This document shows positions 43,930-52,923 of a stretch of 64,000 nucleotides of DNA, one piece after another. The stretch's first letter is position 1; every line of letters begins with the position of its first letter. The position numbers and the translations under genes were made by a program. This DNA comes from Sulfurimonas sp. (lineage in GTDB: Bacteria; Campylobacterota; Campylobacteria; Campylobacterales; Sulfurimonadaceae). The stretch spans positions 2,345,405 through 2,409,404 of the forward strand of contig NZ_CP093397.1 of the NCBI RefSeq assembly GCF_029027585.1. The letters are read 5' to 3'. The notes under the pieces were generated by a model. It was not told where the DNA came from, searched no databases, and was given only the letters and a program-made list of their open reading frames with translations.

Positions 43930-45359
43930 TTAAGACCTTGAAAATTTGTACATTTAACAAGCTCAATAGTATTTGGCTTACTTTTATCTAGTGTTACATT
44001 GAAACTTTTTAGTTTTTCAACTTTGTCACATTTCATATAGTTATTTACATTTTTGTGTAGGAAGTTTATGTCTATAACAATCAAATCTTTTCCTATTGGA
44101 GATGATTTTTCCCAAATATCAAACTGGTCATCTCTTGAATCTATAAGAAACATTTTAGAGCGGTATTTGTCATTGTAAAAGATAGCCCGAGATGCTAAAG
44201 TCCAGTGAGTTACTGCTAGGCTTTCTCCGTCTTTTATAGCCCCGTTTGCTTCTTTTAAGATGTTTTCAAAACCATAAATATCGATTTGCAGTGAATTTTC
44301 ATCTGGAAGAGGTATGATTTTAGTTGCAACTTCTATATAGATTAACGCCGAGACTATTAGACCAAAACCTATACCAATTTTAAGATATTTTTTATAACCT
44401 TTTGAGAGTTCATAAAAATAATAGACACCAATAGGAATAAAAAGCATATAAAATAGTGCACTCCAATGTGGAAGAGCCGTTTTATAAAGTGCAGAATAGG
44501 TAAAAAATGAAAATAATACTAAGCCAAATAAAGCTGATAAAAATAGATAAGAATTTTTAGATCTAAGAGATTTGTAAAGTCCAAAAAATGCTAAAGGAAA
44601 AAGAAAAGGATTATAAGCAATAAACTGACCAACTAGAGATGTTGTAAAACCATTCCAGTTTATACTTGAAGCTCCTACTACATGATTGCTTTGATAGATA
44701 AGACTTGCAAAATCTGTTTGTATATTCCAGTAAATTACAGGTGAAACAATCAAAAGAGCAAGAAAAGCAGATGGAATGATATTTGGTGAAAATAAAATAT
44801 CAAATCTGCGTCTAATAATAAAATATAAAATTATTGGAATTAAAAATAAAATAGCTGTGTATTTTGCTAAACCTGCAAGACCTAAAAAAAGACCAAGCAT
44901 AAGCCATGAACGATTACTTCCTTTTTCTTCAATCGCTATAACGCTGTATATGATTGGAATGATTAGCAAAAAAAGCAAAGTATCTGGCATCGTCATCAAA
45001 AATAGAGCGTTAAAAAGAAAAGAAGCGTGAAGAGCTAAGATGGCAATAAAACTTCTTTTTGAATCTTTATCAATTTGAAATATAAGAAAGTAGATAAAGA
45101 TAGAAGTAAAAAAACCGATGCTTATAGCACTTACTCTTGCTCCAAACTCATTTAAGCCAAAGATAGATGTAAAGATATACTGAACCCAACCAACAAGAGG
45201 AGGGTGGTCATAATAACTCCAGTCAAGGTTTAAAGCATAAATAACATAGTGTGCTTCATCCGCACCAAGCCCCAAATGTGGAGCTAAAAGTAGTCGTATT
45301 ATTGCAACTAAAGCTATAAAAGCAAAAAAAGGCGAGTGTGCTTTAATAGAGTTCATCAA
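43926..45359 (-). CDS. GT-C glycosyltransferase (GT39/ArnT-like), paralogue 3
   Basis: 477 residues with about 11-12 membrane segments. The first periplasmic loop contains the polyprenyl-phosphate-sugar-dependent signature GADEAHYVIYALNLDWSYYD followed by HPPLVGW; the DE pair is the usual catalytic acid site of GT39/GT83 enzymes. The C-terminal soluble part (about 345-477) contains AVTHWTLASRAIFYN. Transfers a sugar from a polyprenyl-phosphate donor on the periplasmic face. The acceptor is unknown (lipid A, pilin and other surface glycans are possible). Overlaps the GT9 gene by 17 bases and PAP2 by 4. Confidence 0.85.
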   Translation of the reverse strand: MMNSIKAHSPFFAFIALVAIIRLLLAPHLGLGADEAHYVIYALNLDWSYYDHPPLVGWVQYIFTSIFGLNEFGARVSAISIGFFTSIFIYFLIFQIDKDSKRSFIAILALHASFLFNALFLMTMPDTLLFLLIIPIIYSVIAIEEKGSNRSWLMLGLFLGLAGLAKYTAILFLIPIILYFIIRRRFDILFSPNIIPSAFLALLIVSPVIYWNIQTDFASLIYQSNHVVGASSINWNGFTTSLVGQFIAYNPFLFPLAFFGLYKSLRSKNSYLFLSALFGLVLFSFFTYSALYKTALPHWSALFYMLFIPIGVYYFYELSKGYKKYLKIGIGFGLIVSALIYIEVATKIIPLPDENSLQIDIYGFENILKEANGAIKDGESLAVTHWTLASRAIFYNDKYRSKMFLIDSRDDQFDIWEKSSPIGKDLIVIDINFLHKNVNNYMKCDKVEKLKSFNVTLDKSKPNTIELVKCTNFQGLK

Positions 45360-46563
45360 GTTTTGGTTTGAGTGTGTTAAATACCCACTCAGGAGTTATT
45401 ATTTTTATACATTGGTTGTCAGAACAAGGTGTTTTTCTATGGTTTGAAGCACTTACACAAGGACTACAAGACATACCTGCATAGATAGGAGTAGTTGGTC
45501 CAAGTGAGCCATAAAGAGCAGGTGTTTCAGGTCCAAATAAAACAAAAGTGTGCATATCTGTGATAGATGCAAAGTGAGCGGGTCCCGAGTCATTTGTAAG
45601 CATAAATTTACTCACACTATAAAGAGCGGGGAGTTGTAGAAATTTAACTGCACCAGCAAAGTTTATACATCTCTTGTCGTCTACATAATTTGTTAAAATC
45701 TGTGCTCCCTCTTTTTCAGCAGGTGCACCCGTAAGAAGGATAATCACTTTTGTATTAGCAGCTAAAATCATTTTTATTACATCACCATAGTTCTCTTTAT
45801 CCCATCTTCTTTGAGGAAGTAAGTCTGATGCATTTGAGTTTACTAAAATAACTGGATTTTTATCTTTGTCAAAACCTTCATACATTTTAGAGATTGTTAC
45901 AATGATACTTTCTTTTTGATTTTCATTTACTTGTGCTTTTGTGATTACGATTTCATCTTCATCAATTACGCGTTTAGTAAATGGAAGTTCTTGTTTTTCA
46001 CTTAAAAGAGCATCTACTAAAGCTATAAAGTTTTTAGCAATATGCTGATGAGCATTATAAGCAACTTTTTTAGTTAAAAAATCTCCTCTATAAAGTCCTT
46101 CGTTATGAAAAGAGTGAAAGCCTACAACATTAACTGCTCCACATGTCGCACTTAGTAGTGCTGTGAAACGAGAAAATAGTTCTAAGTCTATGACAGAATC
46201 TATCTTGTTTTTACGACACCATTTTAAAAAGTTTATGGCACTTATGGCTAGGTTTGGAATGGAACTTTCATCAATAGTAAAAATATTTTCTTCTTTTACC
46301 GTGCCAAGAAGTTGAAGGCTTACTTTATTTTTAGAAAATATAACAAAAAATAGTTCACCTTCTATGTTCTTTTGAAGTTTTCTCATAGCAGGATCAACGA
46401 TAATCGCACTTCCCATCTCTGATAGTTCGATAAGAAGAACATTTTTAGGTTTTATTTTTTTAGGTGGCTTGAAAAATTCAATAGTTTTTTTAATTATAGT
46501 ACCAAAAAATGTTAGTGGAACACCAGCGTAATGGTCGATGTTTCTCATAGTATCTACATTCAT
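45343..46563 (-). CDS. GT9 (heptosyltransferase-family) glycosyltransferase
   Basis: 406 residues, two Rossmann domains, GT-B fold. The C-terminal half has the family core: ILVNSNASDLLPQRRWDKEN, IILLTGAPAEKEGAQ, FMLTNDSGPAHFAS and FVLFGPETPALYG (donor binding), followed by a Cys-rich loop CSPCVSASN...CSDNQC. Cytosolic, probably adds a sugar to an LPS core or another glycolipid. About 40 extra N-terminal residues with a hydrophobic patch precede the VLLIELSEMGSAI start of the fold. Confidence 0.85.
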   Translation of the reverse strand: MNVDTMRNIDHYAGVPLTFFGTIIKKTIEFFKPPKKIKPKNVLLIELSEMGSAIIVDPAMRKLQKNIEGELFFVIFSKNKVSLQLLGTVKEENIFTIDESSIPNLAISAINFLKWCRKNKIDSVIDLELFSRFTALLSATCGAVNVVGFHSFHNEGLYRGDFLTKKVAYNAHQHIAKNFIALVDALLSEKQELPFTKRVIDEDEIVITKAQVNENQKESIIVTISKMYEGFDKDKNPVILVNSNASDLLPQRRWDKENYGDVIKMILAANTKVIILLTGAPAEKEGAQILTNYVDDKRCINFAGAVKFLQLPALYSVSKFMLTNDSGPAHFASITDMHTFVLFGPETPALYGSLGPTTPIYAGMSCSPCVSASNHRKTPCSDNQCIKIITPEWVFNTLKPKLDELY

Positions 46564-46596
46564 ATAATTCCTTTAGTTTGTTTTATTTGTTTTGTA

Positions 46597-47508
46597 TTAA
46601 GTTGCTTTTTTACTTTTTATCCATTGGTAAGAACCAGGGAAAGAAGCGATAATTAGAAGTATTCCGTACAAAATACTCATAGCTAAAATCTTAGTTTCAT
46701 CTGCTCCTACAAGCATAAAGATACCAACCATAGCACCTTCTCTAATTCCCCAACCTGCAAGAGATAAAGGGATAATTGTCAGTAGAAAAACAGGAGGAAC
46801 GGCTATGAGAAAGGTTTGTAGGTTCATGTTGATGTTTATACTATCTGCAAGTGCAAAAAGAACTAAAACAGAGAGTAGATGCACCCCAACTGAGATGCTA
46901 ATGTGTTTGTATAAAAGAGTTCTATCAGCATAAAGGGTATTTAATCTTCTAGCTAGTCTGTAAAAAAGGTCTAAGCCTTTGTATTTGGAAAGAAAAGTAA
47001 TCTTATCAAGATGAAAAAGAAGAGCAAATCCAGCAATCCCAGAACTAGAGATAAAAATTACTAAGAGAGAGAAGTCTTTTTCAAAAGTTCCAAAAAATAT
47101 TATAGATGCCAATAGGTTTAGAACTAACAAACCAACAAGTCCCACAACTCTATCTACAAAAACACCATAAAAAGCATCTTTTTTCTCATAACCTTTTCTT
47201 GTTAAGTCTATGATTCTTACTGCATCTCCACCGATGCTACTTGGTAGTACTTGATTGAAAAACGCACCTTTAAAATAACTGTTTACATAAAAAGATAGTT
47301 TTTCTTTAAAAACAAGTAGTTCACTTATGGCTCTCCATCTATATGCAGCTAGATAGGTACTAGCAAGTTGAAGAAGCAGGGCGATAAGTATCGTTCCACC
47401 ATGACTTTTTGCCAATACATTTTTTAATTCATTAAAATCAATATACTGAAATAGGTAGTAAAATATAATAATAGTAATTAAAAGTTTTATAATATTTTTC
47501 ATATACAA
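46597..47508 (-). CDS. YbhN/LPG-synthase-TM-type membrane protein, flippase-like
   Basis: 303 residues with about 8 membrane segments, family PF03706 (UPF0104). Conserved pieces are YRWRAISELL, FNQVLPSSIGGDAVR, DRVVGLVGLLVLNL and IIPLSLAGWGIREGAMVG. Members lacking the catalytic LPG domain often sit in glycolipid loci and are proposed to move lipids or lipid-linked sugars across the membrane. Here it lies between a GT9 enzyme and the HAD gene of the arabinose-carrier set. Start at 47508 or at the second ATG two codons on. Confidence 0.75.
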   Translation of the reverse strand: MYMKNIIKLLITIIIFYYLFQYIDFNELKNVLAKSHGGTILIALLLQLASTYLAAYRWRAISELLVFKEKLSFYVNSYFKGAFFNQVLPSSIGGDAVRIIDLTRKGYEKKDAFYGVFVDRVVGLVGLLVLNLLASIIFFGTFEKDFSLLVIFISSSGIAGFALLFHLDKITFLSKYKGLDLFYRLARRLNTLYADRTLLYKHISISVGVHLLSVLVLFALADSININMNLQTFLIAVPPVFLLTIIPLSLAGWGIREGAMVGIFMLVGADETKILAMSILYGILLIIASFPGSYQWIKSKKAT

Positions 47509-47548
47509 CCAGATTTCTTAAATTGTTTGTATTTTATCTAAAAAAAGA

Positions 47549-48151
47549 TTAAATTTGTTTAATAGCACCATCTTTTATGAGGTATTTGTAGTCTGCCATC
47601 TCTAGCATCTGTGTATCTCCACTGCTGTCGCCATAGGCATAGATACTATCATAATCAGTAATATTTAGATGCTCATTTATTCTGTTAAATTTCTCAATTC
47701 CATGACAGTTTTTTGTAGCAAATTCTCCACTAAATTTATCATTTTCAAAAAGTAACTCTGTTGATATTAACTCAACATTTTCTTTTTTGCACCAAGCATC
47801 TAACCAACACTTCATAGATGCTGAAACTATTATGACTCTATCTCCATCATTTATATGTTTTTTAAATCTTTCATAAACATTTGCTCTAAGTATTTTATCT
47901 AACTCTTCTAAAGAAAATTTTTGCGCTAAATCTTTAAAATTTTTTTCATTTACATCGTTAAAAAACAACTTAAAAAGTATCTCTTTTGCCCTATAATTCT
48001 TCATAAGTTTGAGTTGCCAAAGTATAAAAAAAGGACTGAATTTTATAAGAGTTAAGTAGTACTTTGTATCTCCCACGGCGTATTTAAAAAACTCTCCAAG
48101 TGAGTCCTTTGTACTTAGTGTTCCATCAAAATCAAAAAGTGCTAAATTCAA
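47549..48151 (-). CDS. HAD-IB phosphatase, candidate polyprenylphosphoryl-phosphoribose phosphatase
   Basis: 200 residues of the SerB-like HAD-IB class. Motif I DFDGTLS (nucleophile D8, acid D10), motif II VSASMKCWL, Lys in the ATKNCHG region, motif III GDSSGDTQML. Members are phosphoserine phosphatases or close relatives. Its place 4 bases into the end of a GT-C gene and among UbiA, DprE1 and DprE2 suggests it removes the 5-phosphate of polyprenylphosphoryl-5-phosphoribose. That role is inferred from context; a plain small-molecule phosphatase is possible. Confidence 0.75.
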   Translation of the reverse strand: MNLALFDFDGTLSTKDSLGEFFKYAVGDTKYYLTLIKFSPFFILWQLKLMKNYRAKEILFKLFFNDVNEKNFKDLAQKFSLEELDKILRANVYERFKKHINDGDRVIIVSASMKCWLDAWCKKENVELISTELLFENDKFSGEFATKNCHGIEKFNRINEHLNITDYDSIYAYGDSSGDTQMLEMADYKYLIKDGAIKQI

Positions 48152-49635
48152 TCTCTTTTGCCTTCATAATATCTATCTAAAAAGTAACATTTACCTATAG
48201 GCAACCATTTAGCAATAGTATAAAATCTCTTTTTTTGAAGTTCTAAATGTTCTTTTTTATAACTTTCATAGTTAAACCCACTACACTTTGCCATATGGAA
48301 TTTTGCTCCCTTTATATAAAACTCTTCTATTAATACTTCTGTACAAACTCCATCTAGTTCGTTAGTTTTTATTTCATGGTTGTCAAAGAGGTAAATATCT
48401 TTTGCATCTAGACTTCGTATATCTAAAAGTTTATCATCTAAGCGACCAAATTTAGAATCATTAAAGAGCATTTTAATATCCCTTTTACAACTATATGAGA
48501 GCATAGATGCTGTTGTGTAACCTAGAGTAAAGAGTTCACCATCAGCGTATTGTTCAAACTTTTTACAAATTAATTCAGGTTCAGTAGCATAGATGATATC
48601 TGAGTAATATTTTTGTTTTTCTAGAAAAGAAGTTGGGATACTTAATGCTACAAATAAAATGATAATATGAATAAATGTAAAGATATAGTTGTACTTAAAT
48701 AGTTTAAGAAGATAAACATCATCAAGAAAACTAAAGAGTAAAAATAGATAAGGTATGAAAAGAATAAACCAATGGATGCCAAGTTCATTTTTAAGTGCAA
48801 CTATAAAAAATACTACAAATATAAGGATTAAAATAGATGAGATAAGCTTCATTAAATCGTTATTTTTAAAGTTTTTTCTACTTTTATAAAGAAAGTAAAA
48901 TCCCCAAGGAGTAACTAAATAAGTCAAGTTTAAAAAGAAATTACCTATGGTTTCTAAGTTGTACTCACTGCTTGTTCTAGCAAAGAAGTTAAACATGATG
49001 TTGTTCCAGCAACAGTTGTAGTTGAAATATAGATTTTGCGCTATTGCCAAGATAACAATTACTGAAATAATAGAAACATTTTTTATAGCTTTTGTTTTGT
49101 ACTTTATAAATACAAAAATAAGTAATGAAATAAGTAAAAAAGCAGCAAAATATTTACTTAAAAAAGCAAAACCTAAAAATAAACCTGAGAGTATGGCATA
49201 AAGTGTTTTTCTCTCTTTTTCAAAAGAGTACAGTAGAAAAAATACTCCTAATGTTCCAAAGAGTAAAAGTGCCACATCATTTGTAAATAAAGAGATTAAG
49301 ATATCAACAGGAGATGCTAAAAAGAGTAGGGCAATATAAAATGCTCTCTTTTGCTCCATATATAACTGTGCGATTTTGTAAATAAGATAAGCTACTATAA
49401 GAGTAGTAGCTACGGAGAAAAATCTATAAAAAACATAGTTGTCACTTACAAAACTCATAAGATAGATAAGCCAACCAACCATAGGTGGATGGTCGTAATA
49501 TCCCATACTTAAGGTGTTTCCCCACTTTATAAAATAGGCTTCATCACCTGTTAAAGGAACTAAAGAGATTAGAATTATCTTAAATATAAATATAAGAAAA
49601 ACAATTTTTATCTCTTTAGAATAGAGTTTTATCAT
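48148..49635 (-). CDS. GT-C glycosyltransferase (GT39/ArnT-like), paralogue 2
   Basis: 495 residues, about 11 membrane segments. Signature loop LTGDEAYFIKWGNTLSMGYY then DHPPMVGWL near residues 30-55. A long soluble C-terminus contains CKRDIKMLFNDS, DIYLFDNHEIKTNELDG and a basic end. It directly follows the DprE2 gene (4-base gap) and overlaps the HAD gene by 4. This makes it the GT-C most closely linked to the arabinose-carrier genes, and a good candidate arabinofuranosyltransferase. Confidence 0.85.
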   Translation of the reverse strand: MIKLYSKEIKIVFLIFIFKIILISLVPLTGDEAYFIKWGNTLSMGYYDHPPMVGWLIYLMSFVSDNYVFYRFFSVATTLIVAYLIYKIAQLYMEQKRAFYIALLFLASPVDILISLFTNDVALLLFGTLGVFFLLYSFEKERKTLYAILSGLFLGFAFLSKYFAAFLLISLLIFVFIKYKTKAIKNVSIISVIVILAIAQNLYFNYNCCWNNIMFNFFARTSSEYNLETIGNFFLNLTYLVTPWGFYFLYKSRKNFKNNDLMKLISSILILIFVVFFIVALKNELGIHWFILFIPYLFLLFSFLDDVYLLKLFKYNYIFTFIHIIILFVALSIPTSFLEKQKYYSDIIYATEPELICKKFEQYADGELFTLGYTTASMLSYSCKRDIKMLFNDSKFGRLDDKLLDIRSLDAKDIYLFDNHEIKTNELDGVCTEVLIEEFYIKGAKFHMAKCSGFNYESYKKEHLELQKKRFYTIAKWLPIGKCYFLDRYYEGKRD

Positions 49636-49639
49636 TAAA

Positions 49640-50371
49640 CTAGATACTCATTTTTTTAAATATAAACTCTGGAATATGTTTTATGATAAGCATAATGTAT
49701 CGCCACATCCATTTTGTGTAAAGTGTATTATGTCCACTTTGTTGAGCTGAGAAAATATCATCTGCTACTTCTTGTGGTTGTGCTGTTAGTTTTTCTGGTA
49801 GGTCTAAACCTTCTGTCATTTTAGTTGCCACAAATCCAGGCTTAACTGTTAATACTGACACACCAGCCTCATGAAGTCTGTTTCTCATTCCACTTAAGTA
49901 AGTGCTAAAAGCAGCTTTTGCACTTCCATAGATATAGTTTGTTTTTCTTCCTCTGTCACCAGCAACAGAACTTACACCAACTATAAAACCGCGTCTTTGT
50001 TTTTCAAAATCGTTTGCTACTATATTTAAAAAACTAACTGCTCCGGTGTAGTTTACATTTATAGTATTTAGCGATTTGCTCCAATCTTCTTGAGCCTCAT
50101 CTTGATCTGCCATAAATCCAGCTACATAAATAACGCCAAGAGGTTTTTCTTCTAAATCTTCATAGATTTTTTCATGAGTTTTATACTTAGTGACATCTAG
50201 TTCTACAAGTTTTACTTCTACGCCTGAACGAACTTGTATATCTGTTGCTAATTCTTCAAGCTCACTTGTATCTCTTGCACTTAGGTATAAGTTATAACCA
50301 TTTTTTGCATAAACTCTTGCTACTTCTTTTGCTATATCACTCTTTGCACCAACTATAAAAACATAACTCAT
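49640..50371 (-). CDS. dprE2: DprE2-like short-chain dehydrogenase (polyprenylphosphoryl-2-keto-ribose reductase)
   Basis: 243 residues, SDR fold. NAD(P) loop VGAKSDIAKEVARVY at the N-terminus, LDVTKY, SLNTINVNYTGAVSFL, active-site Ser in VGVSSVAGDRGRKTNY and the YxxxK pair in YIYGSAKAAFS; it ends IPEFIFKKM, as DprE2 proteins do. With DprE1 it epimerises C2 of lipid-linked ribose to arabinose. It overlaps the dprE1-like gene by 4 bases. A generic SDR reading is excluded mainly by that pairing and by the GDRGR..YGSAKA block. Confidence 0.85.
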   Translation of the reverse strand: MSYVFIVGAKSDIAKEVARVYAKNGYNLYLSARDTSELEELATDIQVRSGVEVKLVELDVTKYKTHEKIYEDLEEKPLGVIYVAGFMADQDEAQEDWSKSLNTINVNYTGAVSFLNIVANDFEKQRRGFIVGVSSVAGDRGRKTNYIYGSAKAAFSTYLSGMRNRLHEAGVSVLTVKPGFVATKMTEGLDLPEKLTAQPQEVADDIFSAQQSGHNTLYTKWMWRYIMLIIKHIPEFIFKKMSI

Positions 50372-51660
50372 AACCCCAACCTTTTACTTTGTACAGAATT
50401 GAACTTTTCATCCATCTTATACTTTTTTCTTAAATTTCTAAATATTTCTATATCCTCATAACCTGTTTCAAAAGTATCTTTTGAAACTCGTACATCTTTT
50501 GTTAGGTAGATTCGACCTTCATATTTTAAAACTATTTTATCAAGAGCATCTAAAAGCTCAAAAACACCATCTTCTATTTTAAAATCAAGTGCTAAGGAGT
50601 ATCCCTCTTTTGGAAATGATAAGTAGTTTTTATTTGCTTTACCGTAGAGTTTTAAAACTGCTAAAAATGAGCCTTTTCCACTACCAGAAATAGTTTGGAG
50701 TATCTCTTTTAGTCCATCATAACTTTTCTCTTTTGGAAGAATGAACTGGTACTGTGTAAAACCATTTTTACCGTAAATTCTATTCCAATTTTTTATGCTG
50801 TCAAGCGGATAAAAAAATGAGTCAATTCCAACTTTTTGTTTTGATACTCCATTTGGTGCTTTGTTGTAGTAAAGCCAGTTAAAAGCTCTCACACTTAAGT
50901 TGTTTAACGCAAAAGATGGAAAGTTAAATGGGATGTTTAATCTATTTTTTTCCTTATACTTTAGTTTGCCATCATCACAAAAATCACCAACCATAAGTAA
51001 ACATTTACCTATGTTTTCTCCACTTGCAAGACAGTCTATCCAAGCAACAGAATAAGGAAGCTCTTTGTACTCTTCAAAAGCTTCAAAAGTTTCTTGTAGG
51101 TTTTTTGTTTTAATCGTTGTTTGGTTTATGAACTGTGATGAAACTTTTTTTAAAGAGATTTTTGCATCAAGGATAACTCCTGTTAAACCCATACCTCCAC
51201 AAGTTGCTAAAAAAAGTTCATCCCCTTTTTTACAACTCTTTATCTCTCCGCTAGGAAGTTGAAGTTTAAACTCTTCTACACACTCACTAAAACAACCTTC
51301 AACATGATGATTCTTACCATGAATATCAGATGCTATGGCTCCACCAATAGTTATAAGCTTAGTACCTGGCGTTACTTTTAAAAACCAACCACGAGGTAGA
51401 TAACTCTCAATGATTTCACTTAAAAGAACGCCAGTTTGAATATGCAAAATACCTTTTTTATCGTCAAAACTTAAAAAGCTATTGTACGGTTTTGTGTAGA
51501 TTATATTTGTATTTAAAGCGCTATCTCCATAGCTTCTACCATTTCCATAAGGAATGATTTCTTTATTGGCATCTATGAAGGCTTTAATTTGTTTGGGAGT
51601 TTTTAGAGTAATTTTTTTATTGTCTATTTGTGGGTACATTCCCCAAGAGTTTAAACTCAT
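50368..51660 (-). CDS. dprE1: DprE1-like FAD oxidase (polyprenylphosphoryl-ribose 2'-oxidase)
   Basis: 430 residues, VAO-type flavoprotein. FAD motif YGNGRSYGDSALN (38-50), TPGTKLITIGGAIASDIHGK running into NHH (97-119) as in mycobacterial DprE1, and CGGMGLTGVI (154-163). The C-terminal substrate domain keeps the catalytic Lys in YLTKDVR (K388). The position matching the inhibitor-reactive Cys of mycobacterial DprE1 (in CVDF) reads LALDF, that is Ala357. Oxidises C2 of the lipid-linked ribofuranose. First of the DprE pair, 1 base after the gtrA-like stop. Confidence 0.87.
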   Translation of the reverse strand: MSLNSWGMYPQIDNKKITLKTPKQIKAFIDANKEIIPYGNGRSYGDSALNTNIIYTKPYNSFLSFDDKKGILHIQTGVLLSEIIESYLPRGWFLKVTPGTKLITIGGAIASDIHGKNHHVEGCFSECVEEFKLQLPSGEIKSCKKGDELFLATCGGMGLTGVILDAKISLKKVSSQFINQTTIKTKNLQETFEAFEEYKELPYSVAWIDCLASGENIGKCLLMVGDFCDDGKLKYKEKNRLNIPFNFPSFALNNLSVRAFNWLYYNKAPNGVSKQKVGIDSFFYPLDSIKNWNRIYGKNGFTQYQFILPKEKSYDGLKEILQTISGSGKGSFLAVLKLYGKANKNYLSFPKEGYSLALDFKIEDGVFELLDALDKIVLKYEGRIYLTKDVRVSKDTFETGYEDIEIFRNLRKKYKMDEKFNSVQSKRLGL

Positions 51661-51661
51661 G

Positions 51662-52051
51662 TTAATCCTTGAAAACGAATTTTTTATCTAAAAAATACTT
51701 TATGCTGTAACCTATACTTAAGCCTATAATAGCGCCTATATATTTTGCATTTTGGCTATCAAAGAAAAAGTCAAAACCAATCTCAAAACCCCAAAATATG
51801 ATAGTTGTAAAAACGCTCATAAGGGTGTATAATAAAAACTTTTTACTCTCATCTTTTTTGTTTTTAGTTGTATGAAAAAAGATATATTTTTTATCTAGTA
51901 TATACTTTAAAACCAAACCACTAAGAGTTCCAACAAACATAGCAACATAGAGTGAAAATGAACCTTCATAAATCAAAAAACTTAAGTATTGAAAAAAGAG
52001 GTTAATAATGGTTGAGATTATAGCAAAAACTATATAACGAAGAGCAATCAT
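51662..52051 (-). CDS. GtrA-like small membrane protein
   Basis: 129 residues with four membrane segments; GtrA family (PF04138). It opens LRYIVFAIISTIINLFFQYL and closes GYSIKYFLDKKFVF, the characteristic repeat with YILDKKYIF mid-way. GtrA proteins are proposed to flip or present polyprenyl-phosphate sugars; the mycobacterial arabinan locus has one (Rv3789) next to dprE1. The same neighbourhood here supports handling of the arabinose-lipid. Overlaps the UbiA gene by 4 bases. Confidence 0.85.
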   Translation of the reverse strand: MIALRYIVFAIISTIINLFFQYLSFLIYEGSFSLYVAMFVGTLSGLVLKYILDKKYIFFHTTKNKKDESKKFLLYTLMSVFTTIIFWGFEIGFDFFFDSQNAKYIGAIIGLSIGYSIKYFLDKKFVFKD

Positions 52052-52911
52052 GCTAAAGAAATAACCCCTATAAAACTAGCTATCCAAAGCAAAATTGTGA
52101 TTTGTAAAAACCTATCTTTTAGAACTATTTTAGTTGGACTTCCACTTTGTTCTTCCACGAAAGTTATTTGCATATATCTAAAGATGCCAAGCACTACAAA
52201 AAATGTAGTTAAGTATAAGTTATGAGTATTTAGACGCTCAATAACTTCAAAAGATACAGTATATTGAAGATAACTAACTATAACAACTCCAGCCATCAAA
52301 ACCATAGATGCATTGACAAACTCTAGGTTGTATCCATCTATATTCTTTCTTGTTTCTTTGCCTGCGAGAGATAATAGGACATCATCCCTTCTTTTTGCTA
52401 AAGATAAAAAGATAGCAAGTAAAAAAGTTATGATGATTATCCATATAGAAAGAGGTGTATCGGTTACTAAAGCACCTGCAAACAGCCTTAATACAAAACC
52501 TGTTGAGATGATGAAAATATCTACAATGGCGATATGTTTAAGTCTAAATGAGTAAAGAACATTTAAAATAAAGTAAAGTAACAAAATCATAAAAAGTTTT
52601 ATATCAAAAATAAAAGAGAATAAAAAAGCTCCGCTAGAAAGAAATATTATGAGTTTTTTTGCTGTTTTTTCATCAATTTTACCACTGGCTAAAGGGCGAT
52701 TTTTTTTGCTTGGGTGTCTTTTGTCTTCTTCTATATCCATTAAATCATTTAACACATAGATGCTACTTGCAACAACACAAAATAGTATAAAAGCTATGAA
52801 GGTTGAGAGTAAACTCCCCACGCTAAAGTGAAAACTAAAAAGAAGGGGAGCAAATATAAAAAGATTTTTTATATACTGATGCGGTCTTAGAAGAGTGATA
52901 ATATGTTTCAT
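52048..52911 (-). CDS. UbiA-family polyprenyl-phosphate phosphoribosyltransferase (DPPR-synthase-like)
   Basis: 287 residues, about 8-9 membrane segments. The first Asp motif is NDLMDIEEDKRHPSKKNRPL then ASG (about 55-78). This has the HP.K..RP.A.G extension that marks decaprenyl-phosphate phosphoribosyltransferases (Rv3806c) rather than quinone prenyltransferases; the second Asp-rich loop is in SLAKRRDDVLL. It starts the pathway: PRPP plus polyprenyl phosphate to polyprenylphosphoryl-5-phosphoribose. It is followed in order by gtrA-, dprE1- and dprE2-like genes, which fits that role. Confidence 0.87.
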   Translation of the reverse strand: MKHIITLLRPHQYIKNLFIFAPLLFSFHFSVGSLLSTFIAFILFCVVASSIYVLNDLMDIEEDKRHPSKKNRPLASGKIDEKTAKKLIIFLSSGAFLFSFIFDIKLFMILLLYFILNVLYSFRLKHIAIVDIFIISTGFVLRLFAGALVTDTPLSIWIIIITFLLAIFLSLAKRRDDVLLSLAGKETRKNIDGYNLEFVNASMVLMAGVVIVSYLQYTVSFEVIERLNTHNLYLTTFFVVLGIFRYMQITFVEEQSGSPTKIVLKDRFLQITILLWIASFIGVISLA

Positions 52912-52923
52912 ATTTTAATTATA

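Noticed and set aside
47549..48151. Calling the HAD protein SerB (phosphoserine phosphatase)
   Set aside because: Motifs fit HAD-IB in general, but the operon context points to lipid-linked sugar metabolism; the exact substrate is left open.
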